Assembly (NCBI GenBank): GCA_016931365.1
Contig: JAFGEY010000182.1
Coordinates: 1 to 14,324 of the forward strand
DNA length: 14,324 bases
Direction: 5' to 3'
DNA from: Anaerolineae bacterium
GTDB taxonomy: Bacteria > Chloroflexota > Anaerolineae > JAFGEY01
The notes under the pieces: model-generated
What the model was told of the DNA's origin: nothing
Seen by the model: the letters and a program-made list of their open reading frames with translations, nothing else
The model's database searches: none
In this document: one piece after another, positions 7,458 through 13,315 of the stretch
Numbering within the stretch: position 1 is the first letter of the stretch
How the letters are laid out: each line of letters opens with the position of its first letter
Program-made: the position numbers and the translations under genes

Positions 7458-7706
7458 ATGTCAACAGAAGATATGATACAGGCTATGTGCCCTAATTGCC
7501 ATCTGGGCAAGCTAAAACATCGTAAAATGACTTTTGCCAGCACATTCCAGGGCGATCTCCTGGTAGTTCCAAACACCACCGCGCTGATCTGCGACGTCTG
7601 CGGCGAGACCGTCGTCGATCCGGATATGCTGACGCGCCTTTCGGGGCTGCTTTCCACCGGCAAACCGGCGCGGTCGGCAACGTCACCCCGGCGGCCGCAC
7701 ACCTAG
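7458..7706 (+). CDS. YgiT-type zinc-finger domain protein
   Basis: An 82-residue protein with two zinc-binding knuckles, CPNC (near residue 13) and CDVC (near 52), separated by a beta-rich stretch. This is the layout of YgiT-type zinc fingers, best known as the N-terminal domain of the MqsA antitoxin. The DNA-binding HTH half of MqsA is absent. The C-terminus is a short basic tail. No MqsR-like or other small toxin gene flanks it, so an antitoxin role is not supported here. AGAGGAG about 8 nt upstream sets the ATG. It lies 39 bp after deoC and is probably co-transcribed. Function unknown. Confidence 0.75.
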   Translation: MSTEDMIQAMCPNCHLGKLKHRKMTFASTFQGDLLVVPNTTALICDVCGETVVDPDMLTRLSGLLSTGKPARSATSPRRPHT

Positions 7707-7729
7707 TTCGCACTCGTCTGAAACAAAAA

Positions 7730-7771
7730 CGGAGCCTTGCCAGGACATTCTGGCAAGGCTCCGCTTATTTT
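7730..7771. terminator. Bidirectional terminator between convergent genes
   Basis: A perfect 13-bp stem (7730-7742 with 7751-7763), extendable inward by one more pair and a wobble, lies between the plus-strand zinc-finger gene and the minus-strand PRC-barrel gene. An A-rich run (7721-7729) on one side and a T-rich run (7765-7771) on the other let it terminate in both directions. Confidence 0.85.
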
Positions 7772-7783
7772 CTCTAATGTGGG

Positions 7784-8272
7784 TTAGACTGAGTCGATCT
7801 GCTGTGAATCGACGATGATCATATCCGGCCCGATCGAACGGGTAATGCGTGTCGGCACGCGCTTGGATTGAGCCACTGGTCCTTTGACAAAGACCCGCGC
7901 GAGATCGTAACCCACGATCTGCCCGACCCCGTCGATGATGATATCGTTCAGGATGCCCACCTTGACCCCTTTCTCGGTGGCGATGGGCCGCCCCTTGAGC
8001 TTGCTGGTCGAAAGCAAACTGGCAACGCCGTGCAGCGTATTGTCGCGCACCATCGCCTCGTTGCTTTTGACCAGAATCACGTCGCGGCCAAAGACGTGAA
8101 TCACCGTGCACGGCACCACCATCGTATCTTTGCTGAATGCCTTGGATGGCAGCACCAACGCGGCAAGCTCCAACTTGGTCGGATCAATCAGAACATCCTT
8201 GACCTTGCCAATGTTCTCGCCCAGGTTCATGGTAATGATCGGCATACCGATCAGGTCGAGTGTTTTGATCAT
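7784..8272 (-). CDS. Protein with two PRC-barrel domains
   Basis: A 162-residue soluble protein with two repeats of the PRC-barrel fold. The first is about residues 5-75 (LIGMPIITMNLGENIGKVKDVLIDP) and the second about 85-160 (LKGRPIATEKGVKVGILNDIIID). PRC barrels occur in RimM and photosynthetic reaction-centre H subunits and often act as protein- or RNA-docking modules. Stand-alone pairs like this are common but functionally undefined. GGAGGA (8280-8285 on the minus strand) fixes the ATG. It converges on the zinc-finger gene through a shared terminator. The upstream minus-strand gene ends 253 bp away, so it may have its own promoter, but I found no convincing -35/-10 pair. Confidence 0.8.
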   Translation of the reverse strand: MIKTLDLIGMPIITMNLGENIGKVKDVLIDPTKLELAALVLPSKAFSKDTMVVPCTVIHVFGRDVILVKSNEAMVRDNTLHGVASLLSTSKLKGRPIATEKGVKVGILNDIIIDGVGQIVGYDLARVFVKGPVAQSKRVPTRITRSIGPDMIIVDSQQIDSV

Positions 8273-8447
8273 CGTTTATTCCTCCACAGTCCTTTTCCCG
8301 ATGCATATACGCAGCATAGGGCCGGTTAGGTTTCAGCGTGGTCCAATTTGCGCCGAGTCAGTTTAACATCTGCGCACAGGCCGCATGGGCATTGACAAGA
8401 CACGCATACGCAGCGGATGGGTCTGATGAAAAGACTCAAGAGGCGGG

Positions 8448-8461
8448 TGCTCGATCGAGCA
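8448..8461. repeat. 14-bp perfect palindrome in intergenic spacer
   Basis: TGCTCGATCGAGCA is fully self-complementary. It lies in the 253-bp spacer between the PRC-barrel and cNMP-binding genes. No T tract follows on either strand, so it is not a normal terminator. It could be an operator for a dimeric regulator, but nothing links it to a particular protein. Confidence 0.35.
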
Positions 8462-8525
8462 TAAAACGACCGAATGCGAGAAAAGCAATCTGGGCGTGTC
8501 GATAACCAGCGTGCCCGGAAAGAAT

Positions 8526-8960
8526 TTACATCACGTTCAGCGCACGGCGGAATCTCCGAACCACTTCCTGCAGAATACCAACCGCGACATCGGCATCCTG
8601 GCGCATCTCGCCCATCAATTCCCACTGTGAGAGCACCAGACATTCGGTATCCTCAGTGGCAACGACAGACGCAGTGCGCGGCTCTTCATCTAGCAAGGCC
8701 ATTTCACCGAAAAAATCGGTTGGACCAAAGGTATTGACCACGGCCTTGCTGCCATCCGAACGCACGCGAATGGCCTCGGCAGCGCCCGACGTGATGATGA
8801 ACAACCCCGCTCCACCCTTGCCCTGGGTGACCATGTCCTGGCCGGCAGTATATGCTCGCCTGACAAGCCGCCCGGCAAGGCGCTCAAGCTGCCGTTCGTT
8901 AAGATCCTGAAACAGTGGTACTTTGGCTAAAAACTCGACGACCTTTTTTACATCTGGCAT
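8526..8960 (-). CDS. Stand-alone cyclic-nucleotide-binding domain protein
   Basis: This 144-residue protein is essentially one CRP/PKA-type cNMP-binding domain. A helical lead (VVEFLAKVPLFQDLNERQLERLA) is followed by the beta barrel and the phosphate-binding cassette FFGEMALLDEEPRTASVVA, which keeps the Glu and Arg that contact the cyclic phosphate. No DNA-binding helix-turn-helix follows; the protein ends after the C-helix. It is therefore a receptor that must signal through a partner. The frame is open 19 codons further upstream, but ATG at 8958-8960 is chosen because AAGGAGG sits about 8 nt before it. A good divergent promoter lies upstream. A second cNMP domain occurs in the cassette at 3546-5522. 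Confidence 0.88.
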   Translation of the reverse strand: MPDVKKVVEFLAKVPLFQDLNERQLERLAGRLVRRAYTAGQDMVTQGKGGAGLFIITSGAAEAIRVRSDGSKAVVNTFGPTDFFGEMALLDEEPRTASVVATEDTECLVLSQWELMGEMRQDADVAVGILQEVVRRFRRALNVM

Positions 8961-9055
8961 TGTTTCTCCCTCCTTGTCGAAAATGCCTTGCGCTGTTCTC
9001 TGCTTTGAAAAGCGCATCCGCGAGTCGATCTGTTAAATTGTGTCCAACAGCTTCA

Positions 9056-9084
9056 AGTGTAGCACAATTGCGGCGCGACGTCAA
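9056..9084 (-). promoter_or_regulatory. Extended -10 promoter of the cNMP-binding gene (minus strand)
   Basis: On the minus strand TTGACG (9084-9079) is followed after 17 bp by TACACT (9061-9056), with a TGc immediately before the -10. Transcription would start near 9049, leaving a leader of about 90 nt. It is back-to-back with the plus-strand promoter at 9103-9131, with 18 bp between the two -35 elements. Confidence 0.65.
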
Positions 9085-9102
9085 AAATAATCTTGCGCCA
9101 AC

Positions 9103-9131
9103 TTGCCCATTGACATCTTGTCAGATATAAT
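9103..9131 (+). promoter_or_regulatory. Promoter of the UbiA-family gene
   Basis: A perfect TATAAT at 9126-9131 is preceded after 17 bp by TTGCCC (9103-9108). A closer TTGACA at 9110-9115 leaves only 10 bp, too short for a -35 element. The predicted start near 9138 gives a leader of about 25 nt carrying GGGAGG (9153-9158). Confidence 0.65.
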
Positions 9132-9163
9132 CGGGTTTTCAGCCTGCATTCCGGGAGGTTTCT

Positions 9164-10048
9164 GTGTCGACAGCCAAAGCGCTCTTTAAAACAATGCGAC
9201 CCAAAGAATGGGTCAAAAATGTGTTTATCTTTGCGGCAATTGTCTTTGATCGAAAACTCTTTGCGCCTAATGCTTTGTTGCGTACCATAGCCACCTTTGT
9301 CGCCTTCTGTCTCATCTCAAGCACCATCTACCTTATCAATGACCTGGCTGATATTGAAAAGGACCGCCAGCACCCCATCAAGCGCAAGCGCCCGCTGCCT
9401 TCTGGACAGCTCAGGCCAGGCATTGCCATTGTTGCCGCGATCATCATTCCGCTGATCATCATTCCTCTGACCTTTGTGGTCGATCTGACGCTGGGGGGCA
9501 TTGTGGCCGTTTACTTGGGACTGATGATCCTGTACACATTTTACCTTAAACAGTTTGTGATCATCGACGTGATGACCATTGCCACCGGGTTTGTGCTGCG
9601 CGTGGCAGCCGGCGTAGTGGTGATTGATGTGGAACGTTTTTCACCCTGGCTGTACGTCAGTATGACCCTGCTGGCTCTCTTTTTGGGGTTCGGCAAGCGC
9701 CGCCACGAACTCTTTACGCTGGAAGAAGACGCCGGCAACCACCGCGCCAGCTTGCAACACTACAGCCTGGAACTGATCGACCAGATGACGGTCGTGGTCT
9801 TTTCGGCAGCACTGATGTGCTATTCGCTGTATACCTTTTCTGCGGAAAACTTGCCGCGCATCGACGGGCAGCCGGTGATGATGCTGACCATTCCCTTTGT
9901 GCTCTATGCGATGTTTCGTTATCAATACCTGGTTCATGTGCGCAAGATGGGTGGCTCGCCGGAAGAGATCGTGCTGGGTGATCCGCCTTTTATCGGTGCG
10001 CTGCTCTTGTATGGAATTATGGTGCTTGTTCTGATGTATTTGTTCTAG
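9164..10048 (+). CDS. UbiA-superfamily prenyltransferase, decaprenyl-phosphate phosphoribosyltransferase-like
   Basis: A 294-residue integral membrane protein of the UbiA superfamily with about eight or nine hydrophobic segments. The first Asp-rich motif is NDLADIEKDRQHPIKRKRPLPSG (residues 59-81), in the NDxxDxxxD form. The second conserved region has GFGKRRHEL (175-183) rather than a DxxxD motif. The xHPxKRxRPxxxG block and GKR follow the mycobacterial DPPR synthase (UbiA/Rv3806c) type, which transfers phosphoribose from PRPP to a polyprenyl phosphate. That reaction is known for arabinan precursor synthesis; its role in this organism is unclear. The start is GTG at 9164, with GGGAGG 5-10 nt upstream. 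It is monocistronic, between its own promoter and terminator. Family certain, exact substrate inferred. Confidence 0.85.
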   Translation: MSTAKALFKTMRPKEWVKNVFIFAAIVFDRKLFAPNALLRTIATFVAFCLISSTIYLINDLADIEKDRQHPIKRKRPLPSGQLRPGIAIVAAIIIPLIIIPLTFVVDLTLGGIVAVYLGLMILYTFYLKQFVIIDVMTIATGFVLRVAAGVVVIDVERFSPWLYVSMTLLALFLGFGKRRHELFTLEEDAGNHRASLQHYSLELIDQMTVVVFSAALMCYSLYTFSAENLPRIDGQPVMMLTIPFVLYAMFRYQYLVHVRKMGGSPEEIVLGDPPFIGALLLYGIMVLVLMYLF

Positions 10049-10065
10049 CAACAGCGACGACATCG

Positions 10066-10092
10066 AGGCAACCCATTGGGTTGCCTTTTTTT
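10066..10092 (+). terminator. Rho-independent terminator after the UbiA-family gene
   Basis: A perfect 9-bp stem (AGGCAACCC at 10066-10074 with GGGTTGCCT at 10078-10086) has a tight 3-nt loop and a run of seven T (10086-10092). It lies 17 bp after the stop codon and insulates the sigma-factor operon downstream. Confidence 0.9.
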
Positions 10093-10103
10093 GTGCAGTT
10101 TCC

Positions 10104-10132
10104 GAACCAAACCACCCCAGGCCTCGTATCAT
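10104..10132 (+). promoter_or_regulatory. Candidate ECF-type promoter of the sigma-factor operon
   Basis: CGAAC with its core AAC (10105-10107) is followed after 17 bp by CGTA (10125-10128). This resembles the AAC ... CGTA/CGTC elements of many ECF-sigma promoters. The -10 overlaps TATCAT (10127-10132), a passable sigma-70 -10 without a good -35. It sits between the preceding terminator and the sigma gene, as autoregulation would predict. The assignment rests on short motifs only. Confidence 0.35.
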
Positions 10133-10156
10133 GGTCAAGAGAGGGCGAGAAACAGC

Positions 10157-10702
10157 GTGAATGCAGGATGGACGGATACAGATAATGAACTAGTCGCACA
10201 GGCACTAAGGGGCGACAACGCCGCTTTTGGCCGACTCGTTATGCGCTACCAGCAAATCGCCATCAGTGTTGCCTATCGCATCTGCGGCGACCCGGCGACG
10301 GCCGAAGACGTGGCTCAACTGACGTTCATCCGCATCTGGGAAAAACTGGGCACATACCGGCCTGACGGCAGTTTTCGCGGATGGCTGTGTCGCATCGCTG
10401 CCAATCTCACCGTCGATACGCTGCGCAAGCAAAAACCGACCGCAGACATCGACGATCTGGCACTGGCCGATCCCGGTCAGGGACCAGAGCGGGCCACGGT
10501 GCAGCAGGAACGGGCCGCGGCCGTCCGCGCCGCGTTGATGCGACTGCCCACACACACCCGGGCCGCGCTGGTGCTTCGAGAGTACGAAGGCTTTTCGTAC
10601 CACGAGATCGCCGATGCACTCAACGTCCCGCTGGGCACGGTCAAATCACGGATCAACGATGCGCGTCGGCGGCTGCAAGAAGACCTGAGAGATTTGATTT
10701 AA
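10157..10702 (+). CDS. ECF-type RNA polymerase sigma factor
   Basis: An extracytoplasmic-function sigma factor of about 181 residues. Region 2 covers about residues 24-92 (AFGRLVMRYQQIAISVAYRI, then EDVAQLTFIRIWEKL and FRGWLCRIAANLTVDTLRK). Region 4 covers about 122-175, with the helix-turn-helix GFSYHEIADALNVPLGTVKSRI. There is no region 1.1 or 3, and no SnoaL-type C-terminal extension. The frame is open to ATG 10076, but that start lies inside the upstream terminator. GTG at 10157 with a GAGGGCGAG stretch upstream is more likely. An in-frame zinc-binding anti-sigma gene begins 11 bp after the stop, so the factor is probably held inactive at the membrane until a signal arrives. Confidence 0.92.
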   Translation: MNAGWTDTDNELVAQALRGDNAAFGRLVMRYQQIAISVAYRICGDPATAEDVAQLTFIRIWEKLGTYRPDGSFRGWLCRIAANLTVDTLRKQKPTADIDDLALADPGQGPERATVQQERAAAVRAALMRLPTHTRAALVLREYEGFSYHEIADALNVPLGTVKSRINDARRRLQEDLRDLI

Positions 10703-10713
10703 CAGGAGGCTTG

Positions 10714-11280
10714 ATGGCACAACACGTAAACCACTTGCTCGCCGAATACTATGACAACGAACTGAATGCCCACCGTCGCCGACAGGTTGAAACACATCTC
10801 GATGAATGCGCAACCTGTCGCGCCGAACTGGAACGCATGACACAGTTATCGAGTCTGATGGAAGCATACACCTTGCCCGAAGCGTCGACACCGGTAGAGA
10901 CGTTTCGCGCACAGGTGATGCTCAAGGTATCGCGGCGCAAGCGGTCACCGCTGCCAAGCCGCACCTGGGTCTGGTATGCGATCCCGGTCAGCCTGGGCGG
11001 CGCGCTGCTCGCACTAGAAGCAGTCACCGCTTTGCTGATTCTGGCCGTTTCGGCGCTGAGTTGGGGTGGTATCGAGATCGCCGCCTCATTGGCGCCCACC
11101 TGGGTCGAATGGCTGAATGCTCAAATCTCGTGGAGTGATATGCTGATTTCTTCCGGGCTCGATCTGTTGAGTCTGACCGTACAAGTTTTGCTGTATATCG
11201 TCTTGTTTCTTTTATTTATTCCGTATGCAGGTTGGGTTGGGCTGTTGTGGCGCTCTGTCCACAAGAGCCTGACCAAGTAA
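10714..11280 (+). CDS. Membrane-anchored zinc-finger anti-sigma factor
   Basis: A 188-residue protein. Its N-terminal cytoplasmic domain carries the anti-sigma zinc motif HLDECATC (His28-x3-Cys32-x2-Cys35) preceded by LLAEYYDNELNAHRRRQVE, the classic ZAS layout. A basic linker (about 71-84) leads to two hydrophobic segments, about 89-116 and 149-178, joined by a short non-cytoplasmic loop that includes WVEWLNAQISW. Having two membrane spans, not one, is less common in this family. ATG at 10714 is preceded by AGGAGG. The gene sits 11 bp after the ECF sigma factor and 19 bp before a membrane-protein gene, so all three are probably one operon. It should bind and sequester the sigma factor (family knowledge). 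Confidence 0.88.
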   Translation: MAQHVNHLLAEYYDNELNAHRRRQVETHLDECATCRAELERMTQLSSLMEAYTLPEASTPVETFRAQVMLKVSRRKRSPLPSRTWVWYAIPVSLGGALLALEAVTALLILAVSALSWGGIEIAASLAPTWVEWLNAQISWSDMLISSGLDLLSLTVQVLLYIVLFLLFIPYAGWVGLLWRSVHKSLTK

Positions 11281-11299
11281 AAATTTAAAGGAGTTCAAA

Positions 11300-12430
11300 A
11301 TGGATCATTTCAAGATTCTCAAGCGTGCGTGGGATATCGTCTGGAAGTATCGCGCCCTGTGGTTGATCGGCCTGGTTTTGGTGCTGGTGGGCGGCGCTGT
11401 AGGCGGCTTCAGAGGTTCGCCGGGCAGCTCCGGCTCGCCGAGCGGCAGTAGCGGTGGTCAAGATTCCAGCGGTGGTACTGACGGCGAGAACTGGCCCGGG
11501 ACATCGATCCAGAATTGGGATGCCTTCTGGGAAAAAGTGATGCCGATCGTCGTCACCGTTGCTATCGTGGTTGCCGTGATCGTCGTCCTGGCCGTCTTGT
11601 TGAACATCGTCAGACTGATCTTGCGCTATGTCACCCGCACTTCGTTGATCGAAATGGTCGATCGCTACGAAGAGACGGAAACAAAGGTCGGCTTTATGGA
11701 CGGGCTGCGCCTGGGCTGGTCTCGATCGTCCGTGGGATTGTTCCTGACCAAACTTATCTTGAGCGTGCCGTCGATCTTGATCGCCTTGCTGGGGGTGCTG
11801 GTTGGAATGGCTTTGGCCATCGTGATCACCGTTCTGGTCATCGTGACGGTCAAGTCGGGCGGCGGTGGTGCGATCGCCGCGGCTGTCATCTTGGGCATTG
11901 CCGCCTTTTTCCTGTTCATCATTGTCTTGCTGCCACTGATCCTGATCGGCACCATCCTGCGGGTGATCATTTCGGTGCTCATCGAGATCGCCTTCCGCGT
12001 CTGTGTATTGCAAAAACGGGGCGCCTGGGAGTCGATCAAGGAAGCCGTGGCGCTGATCCGCCGCAACCTGTGGCCGACCGCGCTGCAAGCGCTGTTGATG
12101 GTCGGGCTGGGCATCGCCTGGAACATTGCCTTGTTTGTCGTCAACTTGCCGTTGGTGTTTTTGGCTTTTCTCATCGCCGGGCTGCCCTCGCTGGCCCTGG
12201 GCGGGATCGTTGCGCTGCTCGCTTCGCCAATTCCGGCGATCATTGCCGGAGTGCTCATCTTTGTGGCGGTAATGATCGTGGTCATTGGCCTGCCTAACCT
12301 GGCCTTCTCGACCTTTGCCACCGTGTACCACTCGACGGTGTGGACGCTGACCTACCGCGAGCTACAGGCTATCGACGCCGGTGAGGATGAGGAAACTGAG
12401 ACCATTGAGGTCAAGGCCAACCTGGAGTAA
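11300..12430 (+). CDS. Polytopic membrane protein of unknown function
   Basis: I do not recognise this 376-residue protein. It begins with a short amphipathic stretch (KILKRAWDIVWKYRALW), a hydrophobic segment (about 20-36), then a flexible Gly/Ser-rich stretch (about 36-62). Further hydrophobic segments lie at about 80-108, 147-184, 190-232, 258-295 and 297-333. The C-terminus is acidic (GEDEETETIE) and probably cytoplasmic. Val, Ile and Leu dominate the spans and few polar residues lie in them, which argues against a classical transporter. A segment near 231-258 (AFRVCVLQKRGAWESIKEAVALIRRN) resembles the repeated motif of generic DUF-type membrane proteins with glycerophosphodiesterase-like membrane domains. 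AAAGGAG precedes the ATG. Being third after sigma and anti-sigma, it may act in the same envelope response (inference). Confidence 0.75.
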   Translation: MDHFKILKRAWDIVWKYRALWLIGLVLVLVGGAVGGFRGSPGSSGSPSGSSGGQDSSGGTDGENWPGTSIQNWDAFWEKVMPIVVTVAIVVAVIVVLAVLLNIVRLILRYVTRTSLIEMVDRYEETETKVGFMDGLRLGWSRSSVGLFLTKLILSVPSILIALLGVLVGMALAIVITVLVIVTVKSGGGGAIAAAVILGIAAFFLFIIVLLPLILIGTILRVIISVLIEIAFRVCVLQKRGAWESIKEAVALIRRNLWPTALQALLMVGLGIAWNIALFVVNLPLVFLAFLIAGLPSLALGGIVALLASPIPAIIAGVLIFVAVMIVVIGLPNLAFSTFATVYHSTVWTLTYRELQAIDAGEDEETETIEVKANLE

Positions 12431-12443
12431 CGTTCGTCATTTT

Positions 12444-12472
12444 CTCGCTCCCACGCTCTGCGTGGGAGCGAG
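12444..12472. repeat. REP-like palindrome (13-bp perfect stem, 3-nt loop)
   Basis: CTCGCTCCCACGC (12444-12456) pairs perfectly with 12460-12472 around the loop TCT. No T tract follows on the plus strand; upstream bases give only a short T run for the opposite strand. The core CTCCCACGCTCTGCGTGGGAG closely resembles a palindromic dispersed repeat I recall from many unrelated bacterial genomes, usually TTCCCACGCTCTGCGTGGGAA. It could also attenuate transcription into the flavodoxin gene, whose ribosome site begins about 7 bp downstream. Confidence 0.65.
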
Positions 12473-12487
12473 ACGCTTGGGGGCAGT

Positions 12488-13141
12488 ATGAAAAAAATGA
12501 ATCGGCGGCAGTTCTTGATCTTGTCAGGCGGGTCACTTGGTGGTATGATTGCTCTCTGTGGTGGCGGCGCGGCGCTGTCCGTGTGGTCGCCGCCGGCCGA
12601 CATGGCTCAATCCAGTTGCGGAAAGGAAGAGAACGTGACGAAAAAAGTCTTGGTGGCCTATGCCAGCAAATGCGGTTCGACCGGTGAAATCGCCCAGGCG
12701 GTGGGCGATGTGCTCTGCGAAAGCGGCGCAGAGGTCGATGTCAAGCCGGTCAAAGCGGTGACCTCTCTGAGCGGCTACGATGCGGTGATCGTCGGCACGG
12801 CGATACGCATGGGGCAGTGCCTGCCAGAAGCCAAAAGGTTTGTCGAGAAACATAAAGAAGATTTGAGCAAGGTGCCCCTGGCCTACTTTGCCGCCTGTCT
12901 GGCGCCTACAGCGACGGACGAGGCGGAGCGCAAGCAGGCCGAAACCTACCTCGACGCGCTCAAGGCGATTGTCAAGCCGGCTGCCGAAGGTGTTTTCGCC
13001 GGCAAAATGGATTCTAAAAAGCTGTCCTTGTTGTTCAGACTGATGATGAACATGGCCAAGATGGAAGAAGGCGATTTCCGCGACTGGGCGGCGATCAAGG
13101 CCTGGGCGCAAGAGATCCAACCCGTCCTGCTCAAAGCCTGA
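12488..13141 (+). CDS. Tat-signal flavodoxin-domain protein
   Basis: A 217-residue protein with a probable Tat signal. NRRQFLILSGG (residues 5-15) is followed by a Gly/Ala-rich hydrophobic stretch to about residue 34. From residue about 52 onward it is a flavodoxin fold, with KKVLVAYASKCGSTGEIAQ holding the FMN phosphate loop and GYDAVIVGTAIRMGQ the next strand and flavin loop. It belongs to the flavodoxin_5 type, like the menaquinone-dependent protoporphyrinogen oxidase HemG, though HemG itself is cytoplasmic. A GTG at 12635 could start a soluble form without the signal. The upstream ATG, with GGGGG 4 nt ahead and a twin-arginine motif in frame, argues for the long form. FMN loading before Tat export would suit this route. 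Physiological partner unknown. Confidence 0.82.
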   Translation: MKKMNRRQFLILSGGSLGGMIALCGGGAALSVWSPPADMAQSSCGKEENVTKKVLVAYASKCGSTGEIAQAVGDVLCESGAEVDVKPVKAVTSLSGYDAVIVGTAIRMGQCLPEAKRFVEKHKEDLSKVPLAYFAACLAPTATDEAERKQAETYLDALKAIVKPAAEGVFAGKMDSKKLSLLFRLMMNMAKMEEGDFRDWAAIKAWAQEIQPVLLKA

Positions 13142-13170
13142 GATTTGATCGCGCGCTGGTTCGGTAGTAA

Positions 13171-13206
13171 AATGCCGCGAGTGCTTTACACATCCGGCAT
13201 TTTTTG
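13171..13206 (+). terminator. Probable Rho-independent terminator after the flavodoxin gene
   Basis: AATGCCG (13171-13177) pairs with CGGCATT (13195-13201) around a 17-nt loop, followed by a T run to 13205 and a G. It lies 30 bp after the flavodoxin stop codon. The stem is only 7 bp and its left arm overlaps a possible -10 element (TAAAAT, 13168-13173). Confidence 0.6.
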
Positions 13207-13315
13207 TTTGCAAAGGGCAACTGCTCAACCTGCGCTGGTCGCGATACGTGCCTTGCGGCCTCACTCAACCGACGCTTGCTGCGCATGGCTGAACAAATAC
13301 GTTAAGGATGTCGTC

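Noticed and set aside
7458..7706. Toxin-antitoxin module based on the YgiT-type protein
   Set aside because: No small toxin ORF flanks it in either direction: deoC is upstream, and a terminator and the PRC-barrel gene are downstream.
8326..8643. Minus-strand open frame of 105 codons in the spacer between the PRC-barrel and cNMP genes
   Set aside because: It overlaps the end of the cNMP gene in another frame, has no ribosome site or recognisable motif, and is Cys/Arg/Ser-rich in the way of out-of-frame reading.
9110..9131. TTGACA at 9110-9115 as -35 for the UbiA-family gene
   Set aside because: Only 10 bp separate it from TATAAT, too short for sigma-70. TTGCCC at 9103-9108 gives the correct 17 bp.
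10131..10160. Nine-codon mini-ORF overlapping the sigma-factor GTG start as a leader peptide
   Set aside because: Its ATG falls within the predicted -10 region, so it would probably not be transcribed, and it lacks a ribosome site.
11285..12331. Long minus-strand open frame (348 codons) opposite the polytopic membrane protein
   Set aside because: It is rich in Gln, Asp, His and Arg, as expected from the complement of Val/Ile/Leu/Ala codons. It is a shadow of the hydrophobic gene, not a real protein.
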